A stretch of DNA of 64,000 nucleotides from contig OY856412.1 in the NCBI GenBank assembly GCA_963693085.1, positions 964,810,281-964,874,280 of the forward strand, in the 5' to 3' direction. The translations under genes were made by a program, and so were the position numbers. The DNA is from Alisma plantago-aquatica (lineage: Eukaryota; Streptophyta; Magnoliopsida; Alismatales; Alismataceae). The notes below the pieces were generated by a model. The model was not told the DNA's origin and did not search any database. It saw only the letters and a list, made by a program, of their open reading frames with translations. Shown piece after piece: positions 35,501-47,192 of the stretch. Position 1 is the first letter of the stretch. The number at the start of each line of letters is the position of its first letter.

Positions 35501-38500
35501 TGTAAGACCTCTGACCATTCTTAAAGTGTTGAACATTTTCAATTACCATAATTTAATGCTTAAAACCTTAATATAACCTTGTGATATGTTTTAATAACAC
35601 ATGAAAAGATTAAGTTTCAAGTTTGGACCGATTTGAACATTGTTTGCGCAAGTTATGTAATTTTATGCACATTTTGGATTTTTCCACAATTTACCCAATT
35701 ATGAGGTTTTCCTTGCAATTTTTCGCATGCATTATGTTCCTTAGATGTTTTCTTATCATTATTGATCTTGTTTATCCATGGGGTTCCTAGTTGTACATTG
35801 ATTTAGTGGTGTTTCTCTTCAATGGTGATTTAGGGTTTACCCCTTCATGGATGAGCTACCTTTAGGAGCCATCAACTGATGGTCCCCATATTTGGTTGAC
35901 ATACGATGGTCACCAATAGGTAATCAAAATATATGGTCATCCTCAAATGCCTTAGTCTGATGGTTTTCTAGTTTTGATTCACTTGGATTGGTGGTTCACT
36001 TAAAAGGGGTGATCAAACGATGGTTCATCACCTAGTATGCTAGGGTTTCAAGATTCTATGGATTCCCATGCATAACAAATGATGGTGGATCTATAGATAC
36101 AATACCTGATGGCTTATAAGGTCTAAACAATTGATGGACCTTCTTCTGCATGGTCGTGGAAGCTCTTAGCCATGGACACATGGAGAGATACAAGAACACC
36201 TCAAGCTTTTTCTCTCCCTTATCCTTAAGCTTTATATACCTATCCTAAAGCTCACAAACGAAACATTTGGTCCCTTATATCTTCCCTCCACTATAGAACT
36301 TCGTATTCCCCTTCTTGGTAATTAATAGAGTGCCCAAGGTTTAAGAAGACTGCCGATCTACTTGTTGGAGCTTCTAGGGTTTGGATCTACCCTTATCTAG
36401 GGTTTAAAAAGCTTCCTTTTGGTGATCTTGACCTAAAAGACTACGTATCTCCTTCTTTCCTTCATTTCTTTTGCTATTTATATTCCTCCTACATTCTTTC
36501 TGGATAGAACTCTTCTCTTCCATGGTAAATCTTGCTCTATATCTTAAAGACCCTATAGTGCAATTTCTATAGGTTTATTATCAGTCACTATGGCATTGGA
36601 TTGAATGCATATGTTAGCTTCATTTATGTATGTACTTTGAAACTCTTACTTTCAAATTTACTTTTTTATCTGACATGAATTTTAGTATCATCACATACTT
36701 GGTTAATGCAATCTATTATTTTGTGAATGTTATGATGTGCTATGTGTATGAATATGTCTCAACTGAATATGTTGAATTATTTTTATTATGAATGTGTGTG
36801 GTTTGGAAATCGATATAAATTCAAATAGGATTGAACATAAAAGCTAGCAAGTGATTTTAGAATGAATTTCAGGCTTGCATCTTTGCATTTGCAAGTCTTC
36901 TTTCTATTATAAGTTTTGATCTTTGTAAATCAGATTTCTGTTCTGTAGGTTCTTGTTCTGTAGATTTCTGTTCTGCAGATTTTTCTATAAAAAATGTGTA
37001 CACTAAAGGGTCAGTTTTTTAGAATAACCGACCTTACAGACACTATAGGGTCAGTTTTTTTAGTATAACCGACCTTATAGACCTCAGGGTCAGTTTCTTT
37101 GTACCTCTATGGGGTCTATTTTTTTAGTACAACCGACCTTGCAAACCTTCAGGGTTGGGTTTTTGCATACACCCAACCTTATAGACCTCTAGGGTTGACT
37201 ATCTTCTTTGGAAATTCAAAATGATCAATTTTGGATATAGGGTCAGTTTTGTTTGATATAAGTGACGCAGTAGTGTAACTATTGCCTCGGGTTTCTGTTT
37301 GTGCCAACCCGACACTGCTACGAAAGGTCAGTTTTCTTTGGTTAAAAAATAGACCCTATAGTGCAATTTCTATAGTATCATCCACTTAAGTGTCGGTTAG
37401 AAAATGATGCCACAGGCTTAAAAAAACTGACCCTATAGACCATTATTGTACTAGTGTATGGAAACCAATGGTGCTTGGCACATGTTAAATGATGGCTTAT
37501 ACTTAGGTCTCTAAGTTGTTTTCTTCTCTGTACATGAACCGATGGTGATGTATATGTGACAACGGATGGATTTGTCTTCATGACAACTGGTGGTGATGAT
37601 TAATGGTGACAACCAATGGTCTCAACCAGTGGTCATGCCTTAGGTCAGTTATGGACTCTTTTGGAAGCCCAATAATTGATGGTTTGGTGCTCTAAGGATG
37701 GTAACAACCAATGGTGACATTAGCTTAACATCCAGTGAAAATAAATGATGGTAGTGCTGACCCTATCAACTGATTATGACATAATGTATAACCAACCAAC
37801 AGTGGATCAGGTTTCCACAACTGATGATGGATCAAGGTTTCAAATGTTGCTCCATTTAAGCCCTAAACCAATAGTTTCTTTGATTATATGACCCAAGGGT
37901 TAAACCTACACACCAATTGATGATTTTGAATACTAAATCCGATCCAATGGTTGAGATTGGATGTTTCAACATCCAATGGATTAGATGAATCCTATAGTAT
38001 AATGTGTTGGTTATAATGTTGAGAATTAAATTTTTTAATGTCCTTAATTTGTAGTATTACCTTTCCCCTTGTATGAATATGTTTGGTAAATCACCATAAG
38101 AAGTGAATGTGTAACTTTAAAGTGATAAAGTTTGTTACATCTAACCCTAATGTAACTAAGTGGTGGGGATATGATATGATCTTCCCTCTTGAATGGTTAC
38201 TAATATAATGAAATACTCTCTTATTGTTGATTGAAAACATCATAGTTCCTTGCCATGTTAAACTTATATGTCACCTGTGTGTTGAGGACTTGTTGAGATT
38301 TGTTCTAAAAGCATACAAAGTTAATGATGAACTTGCAGGGATTGATGTGATGGTTATCGTTCAAAAAACAAAATCAAACCAATCCCCCATTGAGTATTGC
38401 TACTTATCAGGTATAGACCCTTGAGCTTTGTTGAGCCCTATTGGAGGTTTTATCCTCTTTATAAACATGATAAGGGTTGGAACCCTGGATTGTTGTATGG

Positions 38501-39953
38501 AATCGTACCATGTGGTGGTATCTTGATTAGTATAGTCTCATGAAATTCAATAAACAAGTGTTATGTGGTAATGCGATTCAAATTTACACTTAAATGTTTC
38601 ATATCTTCTAAAGTTGCTATACTTAAACCTTCGTTAGAAATGAATTAGGGTTGTATGTTCATTTGTATGATGAAGCCTTAATTCATCCAATTGGCATAAC
38701 TAATCAAGTGAAACTCTAATCATGTACTGCCTTGTGTCGTAGAACCATCTTCAATGTCAAAACTTGTTGGATGGTGAAACGAGTATTCCTAAGGGAAACT
38801 CGGAGCAACACTGTTGACTATGTGGGGGTGGAAAGTTGAGTGTATATCCTTATCATCTACAATTATAGGTTATGGAGTATGGTTGTGGTCATACCTTGGA
38901 TATTTGTGATATATGATGTGACTGAGTACGTTGTAGATGTATCTCAGGTGGTACTATTTTTCTTTGCATATCGTGGTGTCTAGTGTTGTGACTTGTACCA
39001 CAAGCAAACTAGTTGTTATCAGCTTGACGATTATGTCACTATATTTTTGACCCATATTCACCGAGCATAGTTGAGATCTTAGGAATCCAAATCTCCTAAA
39101 TCTTTTGTGGAACTAATTTTGACTTTGCACTGGTCAGCTGTATTTTGAGTGGTACGTATCAAACTCCCCATGGAATAATAATAAAAGAGGTAATACAAGT
39201 CGTGTAGTATATTTTCTAGGGTTAAATATGTTTCACATTGATTTATTAGCCTTGCCATGTCTTTATACTACACAATTCTTATATGATGAAAACTTATGAA
39301 ATTTGAGTAATTATATTTGCTTACAAGCTTATCTATTTATCTTGCTTAGTATTTTAAACTATTCAATCTACTCAGTTGCTTATCAAATACTTCAATCTGC
39401 TAAGTCTATTTACTGTTAAATAATATTTTGTAATCAATATTTGTTGGAGAGAGTTATTTCTCTCGTTGGGACATGGGTCTCACCCATGGGTCACCACATA
39501 TTTTTAGGTGGTTGTCGAAAATGTGGTCGAGATCGTGCCACATAAGAGGAGCAGCCTGGTGATTAATAGACTCAGAAGGTTGGACATCTGCAGTTGTTAG
39601 TAGTAGAGTCCTAGTGTTGCCCCTTTATTTTCAGGTCTGGGCATGGGAAGTGGTTTGTAGATGATAAACTTGTATCGATACGAGTTTTTGGCAGTGTGTC
39701 AGTGTTTATATATATATCTCATGTACATGTGGAATATATATTTTGTATATAGGTTGTGGCTGAGACCACTAGATACAGATGTAAATACTTGTTATGGTAT
39801 ATTAGTTATGGAAAAAGATGGATCTTTGTTTTAGAACTTGTTTATAATGTGAAATGGGTTTTAATTTTTTTACTTTTCTGGCTATGTGATTAGTTAGTTA
39901 TTAATCATGTTCTATGTTTTGAGTAATACTGTTTAGCATGACGAGGTGTCACA
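35501..39953 (+). repeat. 3' LTR of element A (with CACTA remnant)
   Basis: The 4.45 kb LTR starts TGTAAGACC and ends GGTGTCACA just before TSD CCCAT. It aligns with the 5' LTR except that about 0.9 kb of unrelated sequence (36551-37456) replaces about 0.36 kb (near 7688-8046 in the 5' copy). The AACCGATGGT-like word array is again present on both sides of the insertion. Confidence 0.9.
36551..37456. mobile_element. CACTA (En/Spm) DNA transposon remnant
   Basis: The right end reads ...GTACTAGTG, giving the terminal CACTAGTACAA when read inward. The left end has a decayed counterpart (CCCTATAGTGCAATTTC). From about 37008 to 37275 there are six to seven ~40-bp subterminal repeats, each with a GGGTCAG...CCGACC inverted pair typical of CACTA ends. 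No transposase is present. A 25-bp exact repeat (36548-36572 and 37351-37375) marks the left end and a subterminal copy. Flanking trinucleotides do not match, so a deletion probably accompanied or followed insertion. Confidence 0.65.
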
Positions 39954-39958
39954 CCCAT

Positions 39959-40109
39959 GGCCAGACATGAGGATCCTCTCAACAATAGCACAGTTGATAG
40001 ACTTGAAGAATAAGAGGGGGTCCTCTTTGACATCTCGCATGAGCTAGACCTTGACTTTGATAAGATGCCTTTCTATGGAAATTACTTGAGCTACTATCCA
40101 AGGATGTAA
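39959..40109 (+). pseudogene. Fossil reading frame, right part, split by element A
   Basis: This continues the frame of 6548-6634 across the element A insertion. It has one in-frame TAA near 40010 and then a clean run with FDISHELDLDFDKMPFYG to a stop at 40107-40109. I do not recognise the family. The next bases (TGTAACAACCCTCAAC) resemble an LTR start, so the frame may have been cut by another, older insertion. Confidence 0.35.
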
Positions 40110-40194
40110 CAACCCTCAACTTATACCCATTCAGTGATGTGGTCGCTATCCAGTAGGCCACATGGACTGACAACATACTATCTGTTAACCTAAG

Positions 40195-41701
40195 TGTTAC
40201 ACATTGTCTATATATTGGTAATAACTTAACCATTCCATTCATATGTATCTAATATGTTTAATTGAGATTGATTTCAGGCATTAGGTACATGAAAAGGATC
40301 AAAATCATCAAGACCTAGCTTGATCTACTTCAAGTCAAAAGCAATGCAAATGTACTTTTTTAAAAATCACCCTAAATCCATTAGGATGATTTTTGTAAAC
40401 ATTTGTGTTGATGTAATGACTTAACTAAGATGAAAAAAATAGGAGCCTTAAATTTGAAAGTTTAATCACTCTAATGACCTTTTCAATTTTTTTTTATAGA
40501 GACTCTTTTAGTCGAGTTTTATCTACAACAAACTCTACCAATTCCCTTACTGGATTTTGAGAATTTCCAGATTTGGTCGAGTTGTACACACACAGAAGTC
40601 GACCGATCCATGCACTGAGCAAAACTAGTTTAATCATTCGGTTGAGTTTCATCCAGGAAAAACTTGACCTATGGTTGAAATTGGCTTTGTCACATAGTGC
40701 AGTCGATGGAGTTAACTTTACTAAAACTTGACCAAATTCACTATACAAAAAGTGTAGAAAAAGTTATTCTAACCGTTGGAGTGTTGCAAAACTCAAATTT
40801 ATATTCATTGCAACACCCCAAATGGCTAGAAAATGTTCCTATGTGCCTCTACCCTCTAGTAGACACCCCCAAATATAAATAGGACCTCTTAGAATTCATT
40901 CCAAGGTTGCTCTTTCATGCTATTCAAGCTCCTAGCTATAGTTGAGTGCATCCAGTCCATTAGAGCCCCTTTCTCTCTCTTGTTTATAAAGGAAATCATC
41001 CATATGAGTGAGATAAGCTGTATGTGAGAGAGCTACTCCATTGTACTTGTGTAATGCTCTCAAATCTCCCTTTCCCCAACCCCTTCTTCAAGATCAAGTT
41101 GGTGAAACCTTCTCCAAGCGAAGGAGAAGGTGCAAGATTCTTCAAGTTGTAGAAGGTGCAAAAAGCTTCTCCAAGTGAAGGAGGATGACAAGGCTAAATA
41201 TCCAAGAGTAGAGTGGGCAAATCCTTCCAGGAAAAAGACTCAGTGCAAAGAGGGGATCTCCTTGGAGAAGGTGTCCAACTACTTGCAAGAGTGGGTAAGA
41301 CCTTGGTGAGGTAGAAGACTCTAGCTCTTCGATAGATAAGTCCTTGGTTGTAAGGTTATTGTCTCCCTTGACCTCAAAGGGAAGTTGGTTATCCTTGTCT
41401 CAGAAAGGAATTCAATTATATGTCTTATAATGGAGTATAAGTATACCTAGGTTGCAAAATCCTAGATCTTGACCTCTCTAGGTAGTGGAATGACTCTCTC
41501 TAAGTTTGGAGAGTGGAACACTCCAAACAACTTGTTCAATTTCTTGTTTCAATCTCTCTCATCCTTTCTATGCATGTTTAGATTACCATCAAATTCACTA
41601 TTTGCAATTGTACCCAGTTGAAGTAACTTGAAGGTCTAAGGAATTTTTTGCAAGTATTTTTAGCTCTATTCATGCCCCCTCTAGAGGGCTTTGATCCAAC
41701 A
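40195..41701 (+). repeat. 5' LTR of element F
   Basis: The 1507 bp LTR starts TGTTACACATTG and ends GATCCAACA, two bases before the PBS. It aligns end to end with 4527-6038. Its first 600 bp are dotted with CGAGTTT/AACTTGACC/GACCGATC words. The base run before it (CTAAG) resembles that before the other copy (ATAAG). Confidence 0.85.
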
Positions 41702-41703
41702 AG

Positions 41704-41715
41704 TGGTATGGACAC
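41704..41715 (+). other. Primer-binding site of element F (iMet type)
   Basis: TGGTATGGACAC begins two bases after the LTR and matches the first half of the iMet PBS TGGTATCAGAGC. The second half is diverged. Confidence 0.55.
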
Positions 41716-41750
41716 AACCTTCTCTGACAAATCTCCCATGAGATAAGAAG

Positions 41751-42752
41751 ATGGGTGACAACTTACTTGGGTCCCTCAACCTAGAGGGAGGCTTCTCCAT
41801 GAGACCCCCGATCTTTGATGACACCAATTTACTCTATTAAAAATTACAGATGTAATTCCACCTTCAAGGGATGAACTACGACATGTGGAAGGTGTTGATT
41901 CTTCCATAAAAGGAGTCGGTGGGGGGAGATATCCACTTGAGATGAATCTACGGTCAAGAAGACACAACTGAATGCAAAGGCAATAAGAATCATCTATGCA
42001 ACCCTCACCCCTCCAAGTTCAACCACATCTCTTATTGGGACACAACCCATGAGAGTTGGGACAAGTTGTACATCATTTATGATGGCACAAAGCAAGTCAA
42101 GGAGTCCACGATCTACATGCTCAAGGGTCTCCTTGAAAACTTCAAGATGGGCAAGAAGGAGAGAGTGGAAGATATGTACACAAGGCTCAACACCATCATC
42201 AATGGACTTGCTCAATTGGGCCACACCATGGATACAGGGACAATCAATGCCAAGATCTCAAGCTCTCTCCCCAAGAGATGGGAATCCAATGTGATCTCCA
42301 TTGAAGAAGTTAGAAACCTTGATGACATAACCACCGAAGAACTCATCAACAACCTTCAATCCCATGAGCCAAGACTAGACAAGAAATAAGAAGATGACTA
42401 GCAAGAGGAGAAGGAATCAAAGAAGATCAACGATAGTGCATTCAAATCTCAAATGGAGGTAATTATTATCCAACAACAACAACTTGCTTATTGGTATTCT
42501 CCTCCCTCCACAAGTGAAGATGAAGCCCCTAATGGCCATGAAGAAAACTACTCGAAGGGGAAGCACTTCAAGGGAAACCCATACTCTTCCTCCACTCCAA
42601 GGTGCTATGAATGTGGGCAAAAGGGGCACTACAAGAATGAATGTCCCAAGGCTAAAAATTCCTACCACAAGAGCAGCTCCAAGAAAAGGGAGGACTACAA
42701 GAAGGATGGCAAGTACAAGAAGAAGTACAAGAAGGAAAGACGAAGAAAGTAG
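41751..42752 (+). pseudogene. gag: Element F gag with zinc knuckle
   Basis: The ATG at 41751 opens with MGDNLLGSLN and reaches RPPIFDDTN, the usual copia gag start, then a stop near 41838. The core is in 42066-42389 (YIIYDGTKQVKE, MYTRLNTIINGLAQLG, LPKRWES), matching the UBN2-like copia gag domain. A stop and frame change follow. The last frame holds the nucleocapsid knuckle at 42603-42644, CYECGQKGHYKNEC, a complete C-x2-C-x4-H-x4-C, followed by a very Lys-rich tail (KKKYKKERRRK). Nucleocapsid would package the element RNA. Confidence 0.85.
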
Positions 42753-42779
42753 CAACCCATTCCGCTTGGGAAGAGTCTT

Positions 42780-43790
42780 CTTCATGTGATACAAGCTCCA
42801 ATGAGGGATATTTCCATCTTTCTCTCATGGCCTCTACATTTGAAGACATTGGCGAGGTAAGTGAGGTAAGCTTATGTGAGTTATTTAAGGAAACCCTCAC
42901 TGATATGATTAATGCTACCTGCTCTACTTACTCTGAATGCAAGTCTAAAAAGAAGAGGTTAGAGAAGATCATAGATGATTTGTAAGCTAAAATTGATATT
43001 CTTGCTCAAAATGAGAAATTACATCTTGATAGCATTGATTCCTTGCAAAGGCAGTTTCTTGATCTTGAGCTCCAATATAATGGAGTTGAAGTAGAGAATG
43101 GAATCTACCTTAACAACATCAATAGTCTTAAGGAAGAAAACCAAGGCTGAGTAAAGGTGCTTGTTTTACTTAGAACTGAAAATGACAATCTTAAACTTGC
43201 TTGTGATGCTATTAAGGATGACAATATGATTTATCTTGATGAGCTTGTTTTGCTTAGAACTGGAAATGCTAGATTGCTTGCTCAAATCAACAATCTTTCT
43301 TTTAGACCTTTATTACCAAGTAATGAAGTTGCTAGTATTACTTTAGAAAAGGATTCTTATGTTATGAAAGCCCTCTATTTGGAGGTCGACTTCATTCACA
43401 AGATGATCTTGCTAGCTTATCTTGTAATATCATTACTATTAGTGATGATAATCACAAACTAAGAGCTTCCTTACATAAATTCCTCAAAGAGGAAAAGTCC
43501 CTTAATGAAGTTCTAGATCACTCTACCAAACATAGTGGTAAAAGTGGTATGAGATATGAGGGAGGTACAAAGAGAAAGAGCAAGGTAAAGGGTAATGAAA
43601 AGAGTAATGGACCTCCTATCTTCCAAGAGAGTCATCTGGCTCTAAGAACCCTATGGTTTGTGTTTATTGCAAGAGTGATGACCATTACTTTACTTATTAT
43701 CCTTACAGAGAGAGGGGACCAACCCAAATATGAAATGGATCCCCGAGCTAACACCAGGTCCTAAGGTTTAAATTAGGCACCAACAACTTC
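42780..43790 (+). pseudogene. Element F spacer with coiled-coil-like frames
   Basis: Between zinc knuckle and protease lies about 1 kb coding in pieces. The pieces are rich in Leu, Asn, Asp, Glu and Lys, including repeated LVLLRT-N units in 43157-43462. Spacing of Leu suggests coiled coil. A Lys-rich stretch (GGTKRKSKVKGNEKSNG) and a short second Cys-bearing segment near 43650 follow. Long spacers of this sort are found in Sireviruses. No catalytic motif is present. Confidence 0.6.
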
Positions 43791-43799
43791 CTTTCTTGT

Positions 43800-45160
43800 A
43801 GGTAAAAGTAAAATGGATTGTTGATAGTGGTTTCTCAAAGCATATGACAGGTGAAATCTACCATTTCAACCAATTCACAAAGAAAAAAGGAGGTTCGGTG
43901 ATATTTGGTGACAACAACAAAGGTAAAGTGAAAGGTGAGGGTGATGTAGGTGATTCACTATGCATCAAGAATGTTCTTCTTATGGATGGCCTACATCAAA
44001 ATTCAATTAGTGTTAGTCAATTATGTGATAATGCTATCTTGTTCTTTTTACCTCACTTGAATGCTTGCTTATAGATTCCCTCTCCTACAATGCTATATAT
44101 AAGGGAACTAGAAATGATAATCTCTATGTAATTGTTCTTGAATCCATTAAGCCTATTGTTGGTAGATGTCTTGTTGCCAATTCAAATGATATTTCTTTGT
44201 GGCACCATAGGCTTGGTCATGTAAATATACATCAATTGAAGAAGTTGAGCAAAAAGGAATTGGTAAAGGGACTTCCTAAATTAGATTTTGAAAAGGATGA
44301 GGAATGTCAACCTTGCACCCAAGAAAAGCAAACCAAGTCCTCCTCCAAATCCAAAGGATTCCTTAGTACCAAAAGAGCTTTTGAACTTCTTCGCATTGAT
44401 CTTTTTGGACCAATGTGTACACAATCGCTTCGTGGTAGCAAGTATTGTCTTGTGACTATCGATGATTTTTCACGCTATACTTGGAATTTCTTTCTTGTTT
44501 AAAAAAATGATACTCTTGATTTTTTGTAAATGAGTTGAAAACAAAGCTTCTTATTGGATCATCTGTATTCGCAATGATCATGGGAGAGAATATGAAAATG
44601 ACTTGTTTGAATAGTTTTGTGAGGAATCTGGGTGTGCACATAACTTCTCTTCACCTTGAACACCTAAACAAAATAGGGTTGTAGAGAGAAAGATAGGTCA
44701 CTATAGGAAATGTCTAGGACTATGCATCTAGAGTATGATACTCCAAAGAAGTTTTAGACCAAAGTTGTTGGTACCTCATGCTTATTGCAAAATTGGGATT
44801 TCACTCATCCATCTTTGAAGAATCCCCCCTATGAACTATGGCGTGGTAGAAAGCCTTCCATTGATTTCTTTCATATTTTTGGTTGTCCTTATTTTGTTTT
44901 GAACACCAAGGATTCCCTCAAAAAGGTTGATCTGAAATCTTAGAAGGTTATCTTTCTTGGCTATAGCACTACTAGCAAGGTTTATAGAGTATTTATCATT
45001 GAATTGTCTAATGTACAAGAATCTATCAAGGTTAAATATGTTGAGACTAACCCCTATGTTTACAAGAATATTGTTAACGATGATGTTGTAGATGAGGTGA
45101 TCCCTCACTTGAAAGAGCTCAACATTGTTGATAAAGGAAAAGATGTGTTAGTTGATGAAT
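43800..45160 (+). pseudogene. pol: Element F protease and integrase
   Basis: The protease core is WIVDSGFSKHMTG at about 43812, with the D-S-G triad intact and Phe where Cys or Ala is usual. A stop near 44072 changes frame. The integrase zinc module is WHHRLGHVN...CQPC (about 44202-44320), the core first Asp lies in RIDLFGP, and the second lies in an NDHGREYEN-like stretch near 44570, after frame changes. The C-terminal part (HIFGCPYFVLNTKD) extends to about 45160. Copia order (protease, integrase, RT) is seen directly. Confidence 0.85.
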
Positions 45161-45284
45161 AAGAGAAAGAAGAAGAAAACAAGGATCCAACTTCCTTCTT
45201 TGCAAAGAATCATCATAAAGAGCTCATCATATGTAATATTTTTGAAAGGGTGAGGATGCGGGCTGCATTCAACAAAGAACAAAC

Positions 45285-46778
45285 CAACTGTGCCTTCATC
45301 TCTCAACTTGAGCCAAAAGATGTCAAAGATGGTCATCATCAATGATGAATGGATCCTAGCCATGCAAGAAGAGTTAGAACAGTTTGAGAAAAACAAGGTG
45401 TGGACCTTAGTGCCAAGACTAAGTGATAGAAAGATCATTGGAACTAAGTGGATCTACCGCAACAAGCTTGATGAGCAGAAAAGTGATAAGGAATAAAGCA
45501 AGGTTACTAGCTCTAGGTTGCAACCAATAGGAAGACATTGATTTTGATTAAACTTATGCACCTATTGCTAGATTTGAATCTATTAGAATGCTACTTGCTT
45601 TTTCTTGTTATAATAATTTCCTATTTTATCAAATGGATGTTAAAAGTGCATTTTTTGAATGGTACAATTGAGGAGGAAGTCTATGTGGCTCAACCTCCCG
45701 AATTTGATCATGATAAATTGCCTAACCATGTTTATTTGTTACAAAAAACTCTCTATGGACCCAAACAAGCCCCTAGAACTTGGTATGAGAAACTAAATTT
45801 TTTTCTAGACAATGGATATATCATGGGAAATTTGATTCTACCTTGTTTCTAAAACACACTTCTAGCAATTATTGATTATTCAAATTTATGTTGATGATAT
45901 TATTTTTGGCGGAACAGATCTTGATATTTGCAAGGAGTTTACCTCTCTTATGCAAAGTGATTTTGAGATGAGAATGATGGGAGATATTTCTTTCTTCCTC
46001 AGCTTCCAAATCAAGTAAACCAAGGAAGGTAACTTCATCAACCAAGGCAAGTACACCAGTGAACTACTTAAGCGCTTTGGGATGGATAACACCAAGCCAA
46101 TGGACACCCCCATGTCAAACACCACCAAGCTTGACAGAGATGAAGAAGGAGAAAAGGTAGATGAGAAGATCTATAGAGGTATGATTGAATGTTTACTTCA
46201 TTTAACTACCTCCAGACCTAATATAATGTTTAGTGTTGTCTTATGTGCTCACTTTCAATCAAGTCTAAGAAAATCACATCTCATAGAGGTTAAAAGGATT
46301 TTGAGGTATCTAGCCAAAACTTAAAATTTTAGACTATGGTATCCCAAGTCAAGTGACTTACTCTTACTTCCTGTAGTTATCATGATTATGCAGGTTGTTT
46401 GATTGATAGAAAGTGCACAAGTGTCATTAGCTTCTTCCTTGGACCATGCCTAGTTTATTGATTTCCTAATAAACAAAGCACAATGGCTCTTTCAACTATC
46501 GAGGTTGAATACATTGTAGCTGGAAGTTGTTGACCATTATAGTGCAATTAATCTCTCTTATAATTCTATATTTCATAGTAGAGCTAAACATATAGAGGTT
46601 CATCATCACTTTCTTTGTGACCACATTGCCAAGAAGGAAATTTATATCAGACAAGGGGACATGGAGAATCAAGCTTGCGGACATTTTCACTAAACCTTTA
46701 GATAGAGAGCAACTTACATTCATTAGATTCAAACTGCTTATAACTGCTCTTGATGATATTGACATTCAAACTAGCTAG
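45285..46778 (+). pseudogene. pol: Element F reverse transcriptase and RNase H
   Basis: The RT starts with WILAMQEELEQFEKNKVWTL and GTKWIYRNKLDE. A frame change precedes QMDVKSAFLNGTIEEEVYV and LYGPKQAPRTWYEKL. The catalytic box QIYVDDIIFG near 45880-45910 is intact. Further landmarks are KPMDTPMS, YRGMIECLLHLTTSRPNIMF and, in RNase H, HIEVHHHFLCDHI with the end at the TAG 46776-46778. Stops near 45496, 45849, 46017, 46322 and 46461 and frame changes inactivate it. Confidence 0.87.
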
Positions 46779-47192
46779 ATGTTATCATCCCTTTATGTTT
46801 CTTAAAATTCATCATCTATTGAATGAAATTGTTGTAATTGTTATGTTTTCATGTCTTGTTTCACCTTTTTTGGCTATTTTTTGCAAATGGATGTTTTACC
46901 AAAAATAGTAGCCAATAATGAGTGAATTTTTCCTCAATATGTTAAAAACACATGATAGTCTAGAAAACCAAATTTATATAGCACTCTAGAGGCTTAGAAT
47001 TAAGTTTCTTATGTTTTTGACAAGCTACCATTCAGTCGAGTCTCCCCTGGTACAAAAATTGACCAATCGCTGTCTAAGGATTGAACTGTAAAGTCGGTTT
47101 GATCGAGTTTCTAACACACATAACTTGACCGATCGCCCGACTGGATGAAATTAAAAGGGGTTTGGCCAACTTTTCCCCCTCTCAACTAGAGA
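46779..47192 (+). other. 3' region of element F, cut by element D
   Basis: No gene. The last 170 bp contain GTCGAGTCT, GATCGAGTTTC and CTTGACCGATCG words like those in the first part of LTR F, and a short purine run (AAATTAAAAGGGG) near 47150 that could be a polypurine tract. An LTR does not follow it; the right side is element D. Confidence 0.5.

Larger units (their letters stand above)
6640..39953 (+). mobile_element. Element A: Tekay/Del-type Ty3/gypsy chromovirus, interrupted by element B
   Basis: The element is bounded by the 5-bp target-site duplication CCCAT at 6635-6639 and 39954-39958. It has two ~3.5-3.9 kb LTRs starting TGTAAGACC (first base C in the 5' copy) and ending TGTCACA, a mutated iMet PBS, gag with zinc knuckle, protease, reverse transcriptase, RNase H, integrase and a C-terminal chromodomain-like tail. 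Gene order PR-RT-RH-INT plus chromodomain and very long LTRs fit the Tekay/Del lineage. Without the ~20.1 kb nested element B its own length is about 13.2 kb. Several frameshifts and lost catalytic residues make it non-autonomous. Confidence 0.9.
40195..47192 (+). mobile_element. Element F: truncated Sirevirus-like Ty1/copia element
   Basis: It has a 5' LTR (40195-41701), PBS and the copia gene order gag, protease, integrase, RT, RNase H, with an intact zinc knuckle and a coiled spacer. No 3' LTR follows: after RNase H there is a short 3' region and then element D begins at 47193. No matching LTR appears beyond D either. The long Lys-rich gag tail and coiled spacer favour the Sirevirus (SIRE/Maximus) lineage. 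Multiple stops and frameshifts mean it is inactive. Confidence 0.82.

Noticed and set aside
42484..42794. Alternative frames over the F gag knuckle
   Set aside because: They are shadows of the frame carrying the CCHC motif.
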